Below, piece by piece: positions 13,101 through 24,205 of a stretch of DNA of 64,000 nucleotides. Where the stretch lies: NCBI GenBank assembly GCA_034440575.1, contig JAOTOL010001473.1, forward strand, positions 141,501-205,500. The letters are read 5' to 3'. Source of the DNA: Imbricaverruca yamaguchii. Taxonomy: Eukaryota > Arthropoda > Thecostraca > Neoverrucidae. The notes below the pieces were generated by a model. That model ran no database searches, had not been told where the DNA came from, and saw only the letters and a list, made by a program, of their open reading frames with translations. The first letter of the stretch is position 1. Each line of letters begins with the position of its first letter. Position numbers and translations under genes: made by a program.

Positions 13101-13898
13101 CATGTGCAGCACAGGTGGGTTTGTGAAAGTGGCACAGACAGGTTATTAGTGACATCATGTGCAGCACAGAGTGGCGCAGACAGGTTATTAGTGACATCAT
13201 GTGCAGCACAGAGAGGCACAGACAGGTTATTAGTGACATCATGTGCAGCACAGAGTGGCACAGACAGGTTATTAGTGACATCATGTGCAGGCCAGAGTGG
13301 CACAGACAGGTTATTAGTGACATCATGTGCAGCACAGAGTGGCACAGACAGGTTATTAGTGACATCATGTGCAGCACAGAGTGGCACAGACAGGTTATTA
13401 GTGACATCATGTGCAGCACAGAGTGGCACAGACAGGTTATTAGTGACATCATGTGCAGCACAGAGTGGCGCAGACAGGTTATTAGTGACATCATGTGCAG
13501 CACAGAGTGGCGCAGACAAGTTATTAGTGACATCATGTGCAGCACAGAGTGGCGCAGACAGGTTATTAGTGACATCATGTGCAGCACAGAGTGGCGCAGA
13601 CAGGTTATTAGTGACATCATGTGCAGCACAGAGTGGCACAGACAAGTTATTAGTGCAGACAGGTTATTAGTGACATCATGTGCAGCACAGAGTGGCACAG
13701 ACAAGTTACTAGTGACATCATGTGCAGCACAGAGTGGCACAGACAAGTTATTAGTGACATCATGTGCAGCACAGAGTGGCACAGACAAGTTACTAGTGAC
13801 ATCATGTGCAGCACAGAGTGGCACAGACAGGTTATTAGTGACATCATGTGCAGCACAGAGTGGCACAGACAAGTTACTAGTGACATCATGGGTAGCCT
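10184..13898. repeat. 42-bp minisatellite/satellite array, about 88 copies
   Basis: The unit runs CAGCACAGAGTGGCACAGAC, then AGGTTATTAGTGACATCATG, then TG (42 bp). Most units differ only at GGCACAGAC versus GGCGCAGAC, with rarer CAAGTT, ACTAG, CATAG and GAGAGG variants. The period is a multiple of three and the unit has stops in only one plus and one minus frame. Four frames are therefore open for hundreds of codons (up to 576), and these are not genes. Non-triplet irregularities occur near 10437, 10862, 10897, 12026, 12109, 12739, 13085, 13112 and 13653, which argues against coding selection. Each unit contains TGTGCAGCACA, an 11-bp palindrome, and TGACATCA, one base off a CRE octamer. No transposon interrupts the array. 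Confidence 0.97.
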
Positions 13899-14609
13899 AC
13901 CGCCCAATACCCTTGCCATCCATTAGTTGCGGAACGAATTGCATATGGAGGGCGCGGCTGACAAACTGCATTGCGGCTCTTAATCACATGGCATTCATCG
14001 ATACTATATCCATCCGGTATGTGCAAGGAATAATTCATTCATGGAAGCGGAAAGTGCTATAACCACTTTCTTGGTAGAAATCTAGTGTAATTTCAGAAAT
14101 TATGAGTGTCCCCAAAATGAAAGAGGAACATCTCTGTTCAAGACACCTCTGACATCTCTTGCCCTGAAGACATCTCTGTGTGGCTCCTAATAGGCGTGGG
14201 GCAGGGCTTTGCGAAGTTTTCCAAGACTTCTTAACTCAGACTGAATAACCGAATAGTTGAAGTGAAGTTGGTACAGAATAGTACTACTGTGCTATTCACC
14301 TGAAGTGAATAGTAAAGCAAACGAAGGTAGAGTTGAAAAAGAAGTAGATACATTGGTGCTACATATCCGATATATAATGTATTATTTGAGTCGATTTATT
14401 CCATTTCGGAAATTGATTATTATGTTATCATATTTATTTCCAAATACCTTAAAACACCATTACTTGAAAATATTTCAACTACTGGGCTTCTCCAGTTCTG
14501 GGACACAACTAACAAAGAAATTGTAAGAGGAACGCAGTGGGATTATTACGCGGTCCATTCCTTGGAACATACTCCTGATGCTATATATCGATCCGTGGTG
14601 TGGATGCAC

Positions 14610-14610
<1 letters not shown>
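13899..14610. other. No supported feature
   Basis: Unique sequence after the array edge (GGGTAGCCTACCGCCC). It is AT-rich towards 14.5 kb, with only short frames. Confidence 0.45.
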
Positions 14611-14692
<82 letters not shown>

Positions 14693-14859
14693 TATAAATA
14701 AATAAATAAATGTATATATATACATATACACATGTGTGTGTGTGTGTGTGTGCGTGTGTGTGTGCGTGTGCGTGTGCGTGTGTGTGTGTGTGTGCGTGTG
14801 CGTGTGCGTGTGCGTGTGCGTGTGCGTGTGCGTGCGCGTGCGCGTGCGCGTGCTGTGCG

Positions 14860-14908
<49 letters not shown>

Positions 14909-15115
14909 CGTGTGACCTTTACTTTAGTAGCTACTCGTACAATCAGCCACGTGGGACGTACACTCATACCCACACACATACACATGCACACATGCATATA
15001 CACACATACATGCATATACATACATACATACACATGTGTATATATGCATATGCATACATATCTACATATATATGCATGCGTACATATACATGTATGCACA
15101 CACACATATATGTAT
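14611..15115. repeat. Compound microsatellite block: (TA)n, (GT/GC)n, (CATA)n
   Basis: (TA)n spans 14611-14690, followed by AAATAAATAAAT. GTGTGC-type alternating purine-pyrimidine sequence spans about 14731-14911, including GTGCGC runs that are classic Z-DNA-prone sequence. A CACATA/CATACATA tract continues to about 15115. Long open frames here are dinucleotide artefacts. Confidence 0.95.
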
Positions 15116-15116
15116 A

Positions 15117-16956
15117 CAGTGGCGTCGCCACGAAATTTTTCAAGGTGGGGCAAGGTCGAAAGGGGGCCTCCTGCTCCCCGAAAAGGGGCATCCATTGTGT
15201 TAGGGCCTCTTGTATTTAGGCCCTTGGTATGGTTCGGGAATGGGAAACACGATTTCATATTAATGCACTGTTTGTTCTTGTCATGGTGCATTATTTATTC
15301 AACACGCAATAGCAATAATAATTTTTTTTCGCTGAAAACTGAGCTATACCAAGGTATAAATTAGTAATATGTGGATAAATACACAAGTTACCACCAGCTT
15401 GATGCCTTAAGCAAAGCTAAAGCGATCATTTGACAGTCCTAGGAGGATGATTTCGCGAAGATGACAGCAATAAGTGGGCTACACTGGTTTTCTGATCGGA
15501 ATCTTAAGAATTTGCCAATTTTTCTAACCTTTGGTGCTGGCTACAAGGCACCTGTCAAACAAGCTAAAATCATAAATTCTTCGCGAAAAAATTCACGCGC
15601 CAGGGATTTCGGCCGCCATTTCGTCAAAGGGGACCTATTGAAATGAAATGAGTAGTGGTCAACTGAATTATCCTGTGGGGGGCCTAATTTGTCACTATCT
15701 TCAGCGATTCGTCGGATTTAAACCCTAACTCCCCCACCCAATTCTACGGTTTTATTTTGGTATCCCATGATAAATCAACTCACACTGCTGAAATTGCACC
15801 TATATCACAACAACTGGATCGGTATGCGAAAATGTCAAGCTGGAGCCCTCCAAAATAAGGAGGGATTCCCAATAAATCAATGTCAGGGTCAGTAAAATGG
15901 CTCTGTAGCACAGAGCATATTACCAGATGCCTTCACAAGTTGTGTACGCCGCCGAAAACCATACAGAATCTCGAAAAATCGAGATAATGTAAATACATGG
16001 CGCTAGCGTCTCGAACTGTCGGGCCGGTATTCGGATTTTTGAGAGAAAACAAAAATCAGAAAAGATCCACAAAAATCGCATTGAGCCTAGAAAACTGGCA
16101 TTGGGTACCCATTGGGTACCCAACTGGCATTGGGTAATCGGAACCACGCACCTGGGAGCGATAAATATTTCTTTTCATTATTTTCTATTGTAGGGTCCTT
16201 CTCTTCCATCTTGGCCTCGTTTTCCAAATTAAGAATATCTTGCCACCCATCGGAAGCCTTCTCGTGTAACCCTGGGCTGCTTCTTGCCTGTCTCAGTGGT
16301 ATTCTTTTCGTTCTGAAGGTCTCTTTTTCGTTCTGGGGGCCTCCTTTTCGTCGTGGGGGCCTCCTCACGAACTCTGTTCTATGTCTCTTATAGGAACCTG
16401 ATTATATTTCCAGGGGGCCTCGTCAGTCTTGGATCCTCCTTGACATCATCATCTTCTGTCCCGTCGGGCTCCTTGCTCACCTTTTTGTCCTATGCATTTC
16501 CGGATAGTGGTCTCCTCAAATTTCAGGGGGCGGCCCCCTCCCAAGTCAAGGCAATGGGTGGAGACGATTGCCCCCGCTGCCTCCACCCCAGTAGCGACGT
16601 CCCAGCTACGAAACCTCATCTCATATCCACTGGCTTTCTTTTCCGGCTTAGGGCCACCTCTCATTTTCTTTGGCCTCCCTTCACATATTGGGACTCCTTT
16701 GCAATGTTGGGGGCCTCCGTGAAAATTTTTGGAACTCTCTTGATTTCTGGGGCTTACTACCCTTTCCTAAGTGACTTCTTTTTCAAATTATGGGCCTCCT
16801 CCTGGAGGTCCCTAATTTGTAGAATCTTCCTTTCTTCCTGGGTGCCTCCTTTTAGTCCTGGGGGCCTCCTCAAGTTTCAGAGGGTGGCGCCCCCAGCCTC
16901 CCGGCAGGGGGGCAATTGCGCCGGCTGCCCCCCCCCCCCAGGTGGCGACGCCCCTG
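15117..16956. mobile_element. Candidate terminal-inverted-repeat element containing a degenerate minisatellite
   Basis: The left end CAGTGGCGTCGCCAC (15117-15131) matches the reverse complement of the right end GTGGCGACGCCCCTG (16942-16956) at 14 of 15 bases. The start resembles the CAGTGGCGTAGCCA ends common in invertebrate DNA transposons. The interior has no transposase. From about 16330 to 16950 there is a degenerate repeat with recurring GGGGGCCTCC, and a block near 16515-16610 recurs near 16868-16960 (CTCCTCAA, TTTCAG, GCCCCC, then GCGACG). No 8-bp target duplication was found, so the right end may only be an internal repeat copy. Confidence 0.3.
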
Positions 16957-17078
16957 GCCCGAACACAAACGTCCTATGCTCAATCAACCCCACATTTAAG
17001 CGCTTATTATCAATGCAGATGTTTGTCACTAACGCTCATACATCATACATCAACACACTGAGGTATATATCTCTCCTA

Positions 17079-17330
17079 CGCATCTAAGCAAGATGAAACT
17101 CAACTTATCTGAAAATCAACGAGATATCCGAAGCACGCAGCATTGCTACTAGGAGCTTGGGTGCAACCACGTCCATGGTGATGCGTCAGTGTACAGTAAC
17201 AGGGTAGTGTCCTCTGATGGTATTCAGCAGGAACCGATATGGCAAAATTCGTGGACCTTCTCCGCAGTGTCTTCCCACCTTCGTGTGGTTGTAGCTGTTA
17301 AGTGCACCTAAAGGTTTTGTCCGATTTATA
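17079..17330 (+). repeat. Dispersed repeat, copy 1
   Basis: This stretch is about 75-80 percent identical by eye to the reverse complement of about 24620-25066. Anchors include GCATCTAAGCAAG, GGCATTGCTACTA-type sequence, GGTATTCAGCAGGAACCGAT (17219-17238) and GCAGTGTCTTC. A shared conceptual frame is visible around AVSSHLRVVVAV here and AVSSHFRMILAV in the other copy. The family may therefore once have been coding, but both copies carry stops. Its class is unknown. Confidence 0.65.
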
Positions 17331-18352
17331 TTCCAACATACATCCGAATGCCATTCATGGACGATACACTCGCCAGAAAATAGAGAGGATTATACGTTCA
17401 TCTGGACCACCCCTTGAAGAAGCGTGTACCAAGAAAGTCAACCAAAAAACCACCGGACACATTATCTCTGTACCTCCCCCACATGCCACGCAGGCAACGA
17501 ACACTGGCATTTTGTATTATGCCGGTGTCAAGGCAAAACTAACCCAGTTGACAAGCTAAATTGTGAGCTCCGTGGTGATGAATATATCACGAAAGCAGCG
17601 TCTGGTACGACTGAGATGTGACCATCTGCGACCTGGCATAGATAGAAAGCTCTACCATGAGAGTCCAGAGAAATAAACCCAGACTCTCCGAGGAAAAATA
17701 ACATCCGGTCTTTGAATAGTGATCAAGTGACAACACAAGTCACCATAAGGATACGAAATCCGAGAAATGAAATCAAGCCCAAAAATGTATAAGACGACAC
17801 TAAAAAATTACCTAACCTGTAACGAAATGTTTTAAAATGCTAGGTGGAAGTGTACGAATGCAAGGCATTCATATCTCATTGATGTCCTCCTGTCATAGGA
17901 ATCCTGTGACTCAGCCATCATTAACTCCGCTGCTGTCGGTATTGCCCGAACTATCCCCGGGCTGTCCTCTTTTCAATTCGCTTGTTTCCTACCGAGCGCT
18001 CGAGCATAACGAGGAACCTCATAACGCCAGGAAGGAGTTGTGAGGAGTTATAAGGAGTTCTTCTTGCATAGGTCAGCCCCGCGAGAGAACAGCCTGACAA
18101 CTGCTGATGACAGGGTGGCTGGAGACGGCAATATTCCTCAGACCAGATGTTGTGTGGTGTCGGCTGTCCTTTCATCTCCTGCGTGGAGTCAAAGTTGCCA
18201 TGCAGATCCTCCGTAGCCTTCAGTTTGGTTGGGCGAGACTTCTTGAGGAAAGGGGTTTGCAGGACGCCCTCCCCTGCGGGCCATCGCATCATGGTATCGG
18301 ACAGGCGGAAGGGACGTCCGGCTATACTTCGCTTTCACCAAAGTAACGAAAT
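17331..18352. other. No supported gene
   Basis: An 85-codon plus-strand frame (17302-17559) and a 113-codon minus-strand frame (17951-18292) show no domain. The first could be a continuation of the dispersed repeat at 17079. Confidence 0.4.
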
Positions 18353-18690
18353 TCAGTTATCAGTGCCAGACTCTTTTATCCATGACAGGCTATGGTCACC
18401 GCAGCCTGCACCATCTGCAAAGCTGCACTGAAAGTGGTGAAGTAGGTCAAGCGCGTCCTTTCCTGAAGCACGAGTGATCCGAACTGTCTCGTCCGGATAT
18501 CCAAGGATGTCCAGTTTAAGAACACCCATCGACAATTGAAGCAGAAACCTAATCTTTTGTAAAACCGAGCGAGCCCAAGTTCCACAAGGCGCAACGCTCG
18601 ATACCTGTCTTGTTTCCTCGACGCTGGCACAGACACTACACCCAGCACAGGCATGACAAGCACAGCCACTAGCTCCCGATCTGTGAAACG
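18353..18690 (-). other. Cysteine-rich open frame of unknown nature
   Basis: The minus strand is open for about 110 codons ending near 18353. It has a cysteine cluster, CACHACAGCSVC, followed by a mixed region ending LDILGYPDETVRITRAS and a second set, CSFADGAGCGDHS. The spacing CxCxxCxxCxxC could bind metal, but it matches no family I can name with confidence. There is no clear start codon before the cluster, and the frame may be a chance open frame or an exon-like relic. Confidence 0.2.
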
Positions 18691-19739
18691 TTACTGGGTA
18701 CTGGAGGACTTCGTGCCAAGTCCTCCGATGTCCCGTGTTGTGCCGAGGAAGCAGCGCCTGAGATCACGGGTCGTTTAGCTTCCTACACTACGAGGTGCTT
18801 GGCGCTGCTACGTGAAAGATCAAATAAAACAGGGAACACGCTTTGAAGCAGCCGCTACTTAAGTTACTAAGGCTTCCACTATTTCCACTGACCATGCTTA
18901 GTAAGATGCAGATGAGTTAAAATCCGAAAATCAGTGTGGAAAATTGTCTCGATGGAACCTAGTATTTCATCAGCCACGTGGTTTAAACTTGAGCCTGCCC
19001 ACATAACATTTTTCCTGTGCATATGTAAAAGTGCATCATTTCTTATTCCGTGTGAGAATATAAGCATCGGTGTTGCTTTGCATTCTTTCTGGGGGCAAGT
19101 TCCCTCCCCCTCCAATGTTAGCTTTGCATCTCAATTACTTCGATGGAACCTTATGGGGTGAACTGTCCAATCAATTTCGGCTCGCCCATTTCCTCCATGT
19201 GTTATGACCATCCCAAATAATTTTAAAAAAGGAACGCCTCTGAGCAGAGGCATGCAACATTTTCATGGCAGAACAGCAAAGACAGCAATAATTGTGTGTG
19301 CTTTTTCAAGCACTACAGTGTACCTTCACTAAGTCAAAGTATCCTGGGTTTTCGTCAGCATGCGTAGGAGTGGCTGGCTGTTTGGTGCCCGGTAATATAT
19401 CTAAAAATATATTTGCCCATTTCTGACAAGTTGGAGGAAAATGTTCGGATATATTCTTGAAGACAAAGATCTGAAGAACACGCGTATAAATTGAGCTTGG
19501 AGGTCCGTAGCATTGTCTAGTTACCATCTGGCAACTTTTGCGATCCCGCATTTATCATCGCCAAAGGGGTAGTCTATAGATATACTCAAACGTTTGTACA
19601 CACACTGGATCAAATTCACCAATCTGTAAGCAGTACATCCATATATATCGCATTTGTCTAACATCTTTTCATGCTGCCCGATCGTTGCTATATCTATGGC
19701 AAAGTGAAGCTTGTTGTTCAGTTCATTAAGATGGCATAT
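18691..19739. other. No supported feature
   Basis: Unique sequence with only short overlapping frames. Confidence 0.45.
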
Positions 19740-20979
19740 TCATAAAAACAGAAATACATAAAAGATCAGTGCAACTATAAGCCACAAGGGCCCTTCTTGG
19801 ATTGCACTTTGGACACTCGACCAGTTGCCCACCAAATCCGTCGATCAGCCCTCCCTGGAATACCGAGAAGTAAACCCTCTATTTTTTTTAATGATTGTCT
19901 ATGCTGTTTTTAAAGATGCTCAATGTGTTGCTACTGACAATGGTTTCTGGCAGCTGGTTCCATTGTTTTATTACCCTGTTTGTGAAGAAAGACCGTCTTA
20001 ACCTTGCCCTGCTGTGGTTAACTTTAATTTTGAATTGATGACCTCCAATTGTATCACTTCTGTTAACTTTAAACATTTCCCTGAAATATCCCTTCTCCTG
20101 ACTATGAACAAGTTTAAAGACTTCGATGAGATCTCCACTCAGCCTTCCATATCCGACTCAAAAGATATTCAATTTCTTCAATCTTTCTTCATATGCCAGG
20201 TTGTTTATGCCATTAACCATTTTTTGTAACCCTCTATTGTACTCTTTAAAAGCCAACAATCTTTTTCATAACTAGGAGACCAAACTTGGACACGGTATTC
20301 CAAATATGGCCTGACATATGCACAGCAAACCTTCCTGATGACTTCTTCACTTCTGTATGATACATTCCTATTTATTCCCCATGCATTCTCAGTGCCTTCT
20401 TCCTGGCTTCTTTGATCTGTTCTGATGCCCCCAATTTTGTGCTCAGAATAAAACCTAAGGTCTCCTCCTGCTGAGTAACCGATAGTACTTGGCCACCCAT
20501 CAAGTATGAAGCCTTAATATGCTGCTTACCTAAATGCATGATTTTGTACTTATCAAAATTAAATTTCACTTGTCATTTTTCGGACCACTTCACAAGTTCG
20601 TCTAAGTCTTTCTGCAGCGAGATATGCTCATTGTGTCCTGCTATTGCCCTAAAGACCTACAAAACACCCGCAAATTTCAAAACCTTACTGCTTAGGACAC
20701 TTTCGATGTTATTTACAAATATAATGAACAGTAGTGGCCCTGGTATTGGCCCCTGAGAGACTCCACCAAGAACATTTTGCCATGATGACTGTACCATTTA
20801 GCTGTCTATCTGAAAGCCAGAACTCTGTCCATTTTAGGATGCAACCTACAATGCCATGAACCTGAAGCTGCATCACCAACCGTTTATGGGGTACCTTGCC
20901 AAAGGCCTGACCAAAGTCAAGATATTCTGCATGAACCTGATTTTCCTGATCAAATTGATCACGATCGTCCTTTTCTAAA
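19740..20979 (-). pseudogene. Older CR1-like LINE copy, 3' part
   Basis: This is the C-terminal half of ORF2 (reverse transcriptase and downstream region) of the CR1-like family also present at 20980-24205. Recognisable minus-strand pieces are YLDFGQAFGKVPHKRL (about 20880-20925), KFNFDKYKIMHLGKQH (20372-20569) and a C-terminus reading NRVIKQWNQLPETIVSSN (19888-20076). It is broken by many stops and indels. Relative to the younger copy it lacks about 40 bp next to 20960. Its upstream edge stops inside FRKGRS at 20979, exactly where the younger element begins, and the missing upstream RT portion is found at 24206-24394. Confidence 0.85.
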
Positions 20980-21084
20980 GACATAAAGACATAAAGACAT
21001 AAAAGATTAGTGCAACTCTGAGCCACAAGGGCCCTTCTTGGTTGCACTCTGTACACTGAACCAGTTGCCCACCAAATCTGCCAA
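20980..21084 (-). repeat. 3' untranslated end and terminal short repeat of the younger CR1-like LINE
   Basis: On the minus strand the element ends in three to four copies of an 8-base repeat (TTTATGTC) instead of a poly-A tail. Such short 3' tandem repeats are typical of CR1/L2 lineages. The sequence between the stop codon and the repeat is only about 80 bases. Confidence 0.75.
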
Positions 21085-24073
21085 TCAGCCCTCCCTGTAA
21101 TACTGAAAAGCAAGCCCTCTATTCTTATAATGATTGTCTATGCTGCTTTTAAAGATGTTCAATGTGCTGCCACTGACGATGTTTTCTGGCAGCTGGTTCC
21201 AGTGTTCCACTACCCTGTTGGTGAAGAAAGTCTGCCTCAACCCTGCTCTGCTGCGGTTAACTTTAATTTTGAATTTATGACCTCTAATTGCATCACCTCT
21301 GTCAAATTCAAACATTTCCCCAAGGTATCCCCTCTCCAGACCATTGACAAACTTGAAGACCTCGATGAGATCTCCTCTCAGCCTTCCATATCTAAGTGAA
21401 AACACATTCAATTTCTTCAATCTTTCCTCATATGCCAGGTTGCTTATGCCATTAACCATTTTTGTAGCCCTCTTTTGTACTCTCTCTAAAAGCCAACAAT
21501 CTTTTTCATAGCTAGGAGACCAAGCTTGGATGCAGTATTCCAAATGTGGCCTGACGTATGCACAGTAAAGCTTCCTGATCGCTTCCTCACTTCTGTATGA
21601 TACATTCCTCTTTATTGCCCCGAGCATTCTCAGTGCCTTCTTCCTGGCTTCCTTAGTCTGTTCTGATGCCCCCAATTTTGTGTTTAGAATAACACCTAAA
21701 TCCTTCTCCTGTTGAGTCACTGATAGCACTTGGCCACCCATCAAGTATGGAGCCTTCATATGCTGCTTACCTACATGCATGATTTTGCACTTATCAAAGT
21801 TAAATTTCATTTGCCATTCTTCGGACCACTTCACAAGTTTGTCTAAGTCTTTTGCAGCGAGATATGCTCATCCTGACCTGTTATTGCCCTAAAGACCTTC
21901 AAATCATCTGCAAATTTCACAACTTTACTGCTTAGGCCACTTTCAATGTTATTTACAAATATAATGAACAGTAATGGCCCTAATACTGACCCCTGGGGGA
22001 CTCCACTAAGAACATTTTGCCATGATGACTTTGTACCATTTAGCATCACTCTTTGCTGTCTATCTGAAAGCCACAACTCTATCCATTTTAAGATGCTACC
22101 TGCAATACCATGGGACTGAAGCTGTATCATTAACCGTTTATGGGGTACCTTGTCAAAGGCCTTACTAAAGTCAAGATATGCTACATCAACTTGATTTCCC
22201 TGATCAAATTGTTCTGTGGCGAAGTTCAAAAAGTCCAAGAGGTTTGTGAGACACGATCGTCCTTTTCTAAATCCATGTTGAGTATCTTGAATCAATCTGC
22301 TACCTTCCAGATAACTAACTATTCTATCCTTGATAATTGATTCGAGTACCTTGCAGACTAGGGATGTGAGACTTATTGGCCTATAGTTTTCAACTTTCCC
22401 TCTTTCTCCTTTCTTGAAAATAGGAACTACATTTGCCCTTTTCCAATCGGTTGGAATTTCATTATGTGAAACTGATCTAAGTGGAAATGCCAGTTCCTTT
22501 TCAGTTTCCGCAACACCCTAGCATAAATATCATCAGGTCCTGCTGCCTTATTTGGCTTTATTTTCCTGATATGATTGTAAACAACATCACTACCAATGAA
22601 ATCAACATCATTTGTCAGGTCCCATGTAACTGAACTATGGTGTACGGTCGGCAGATTGGTCATATCTTCCAATGTAAACACTGATTTGAACTGCTTGCTC
22701 AGCTCCTCAACCATCTCACTATCCTCACCCAATGTAGTCCCGTTTACTTCCAGTGGACCAATTGTGCTAGAAACTTTACTCAGCTTGTAGAAACTAAAGA
22801 ACTTTTTACTGTCCCCATTACAGTTTCTAGCTAAATCCAGTTCCTTTGCTCGCTTTGCTGCTCTGGTTTTTTGCTTCACAGTGTCTCTAGCTTTTCGATA
22901 CGCCTTTAGATTAATGACATTTGAGGCTTCTTTAAAAACTCTAAATGCAGTTTTCTTAGCCCTAATTGCTTTTATCACGTCTGGTGTAAGCCATGCTGGC
23001 TTTCCTACCCTTCTTTTGCGTCTTTGCTTTTGGGGGACATGTCTAATCTGAGTTTCCTTTAAGTAAGATTTGAACTTTTCCCACATTTCACAGGCATTTA
23101 AATTGGATAATTCTTCTTCCCATCTGATGGCACTTAAAGCCTCTCTCATGCCGTTAAAGTCTGCTCTGTTGAAATTTGGAACCTTTACCAAATTATCCTT
23201 TATAATTTCCCCTACATGTGCCTTGAATCTAACTATGTTATGGTCACTTTTCCCAGAGTTTCGCCTACAGTCAAGTCTTGAACCAAGTCACTTAAATCCG
23301 AGAATACAAGGTCTAAGAATGAACCATGCCTGGTAGGTTCCGATACAAACTGGTGTAAGAACAGGTCCTCTTCAAGGCATTTCCTGAACATTTTGCATGA
23401 TGGGGAGCCAACACGAGCATTTTCATAACCTTTTAGATTAAAGTCACCGAGAATAAGGCACTTCCTCTTAAAAGTTTCTACTGATTTCCTCACAAATCAC
23501 CTTGTCAAGCTCCAGTTGCTGAGAATGTGGCAGGGTTCCTGATCGGTAGAAAGCTCCTATCCTAAGAGTATTGCTGTTGCCTTTTCCCACAGTGACATCA
23601 AGCCAAATGGACTCCACAGACACATTTTTATCCCCACCTGCTACTTTTTGAGAACTGAATAAGCTATTCACATAGAGCATTACACCACCCCCTTTCATTA
23701 CTGGACCCCTATGGCACGAAAACATATTGTATCCCTGGATCTCATAGTCCTGTAAGTTATCTCCAAAATATCCTTCACTGACCCATGCTTCCGTAATGCA
23801 AACAAAATCCGGTTCCTCCTCAGCAACATAACACTTGAACTCATCAAATTTGGAACGGATACTCTGAGCATTAAACATCATACACTTAACAAATGCTCCA
23901 TAACCACCGTTGGCTTTTTCATATTGAGGAGTTCTTTTATCACTAGATGAACTATAACTCTGTCCCCTTGAGTTGCTGCTGTCCCTATTTGTAGACTTTG
24001 AGGTTCTATTGCCTTGGCTGACACTATTGGAATATTCCTGAGTTGGCAATGCAATTTCATCCCCCCACCCCAT
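21085..24073 (-). pseudogene. CR1-like LINE ORF2: endonuclease and reverse transcriptase, nearly intact
   Basis: About 995 codons, the usual size of CR1 ORF2. The N-terminal APE-type endonuclease shows FNAQSIRSKFDEF, EAWVSEGYFGD, GGGVMLYVNS, LGDFN and a final SDHN block. A linker follows (KPAWLTPDVIKAIRAKKTAF). The reverse transcriptase shows IPTDWKRANVVPIFKKG, ENYRPISLTSLVCKVLE, QHGFRKGRSCLTNLLDF, YLDFSKAFDKVPHKRL, GVPQGSVLGPLLF and the catalytic FADD (about 21905), then KFNFDKCKIMHVGKQ and a C-terminus ending with a stop at 21085. These enzymes nick target DNA and copy the element RNA there. The frame breaks at about 21853, 22497, 23242 and 23473, each a one-base change in a run of three to five A or T. 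The start ATG at 24073 directly follows the ORF1 stop. Confidence 0.92.
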
Positions 24074-24205
24074 TTTCTAGTTTCCCTGAAGGACATGCTC
24101 ATATACTTTGCCTAACACATGGACCCCCTTCTCAGAAAAATGCAGGCCATCCCTCTGATAGAGGTCCCACGATGCATAAAACCTGCTCCACTCGTCTACA
24201 AATGC
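24074..24205 (-). pseudogene. CR1-like LINE ORF1 C-terminus (esterase-domain tail), 5'-truncated
   Basis: Directly upstream of ORF2 the minus strand reads AFVDEWSRFYASWDLYQRDG, then LHFSEKGVHVLGKVYEHVLQ and a TAG stop. The DGLHFSEKG block looks like the last conserved block (D-x-x-H) of the SGNH/GDSL esterase found in ORF1 of some CR1 elements. That identification rests on the motif alone. Only about 40 codons remain because the insertion is 5'-truncated near 24205. ORF1 and ORF2 are in the same frame, separated by TAG-AAA-ATG. Confidence 0.65.

Noticed and set aside
10184..13898. CRISPR array
   Set aside because: The repeat is contiguous, with no unique spacers, and the context is eukaryotic.
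14692..15364. Long frames over the GT/CA microsatellites
   Set aside because: Dinucleotide repeats translate to alternating two-residue runs.
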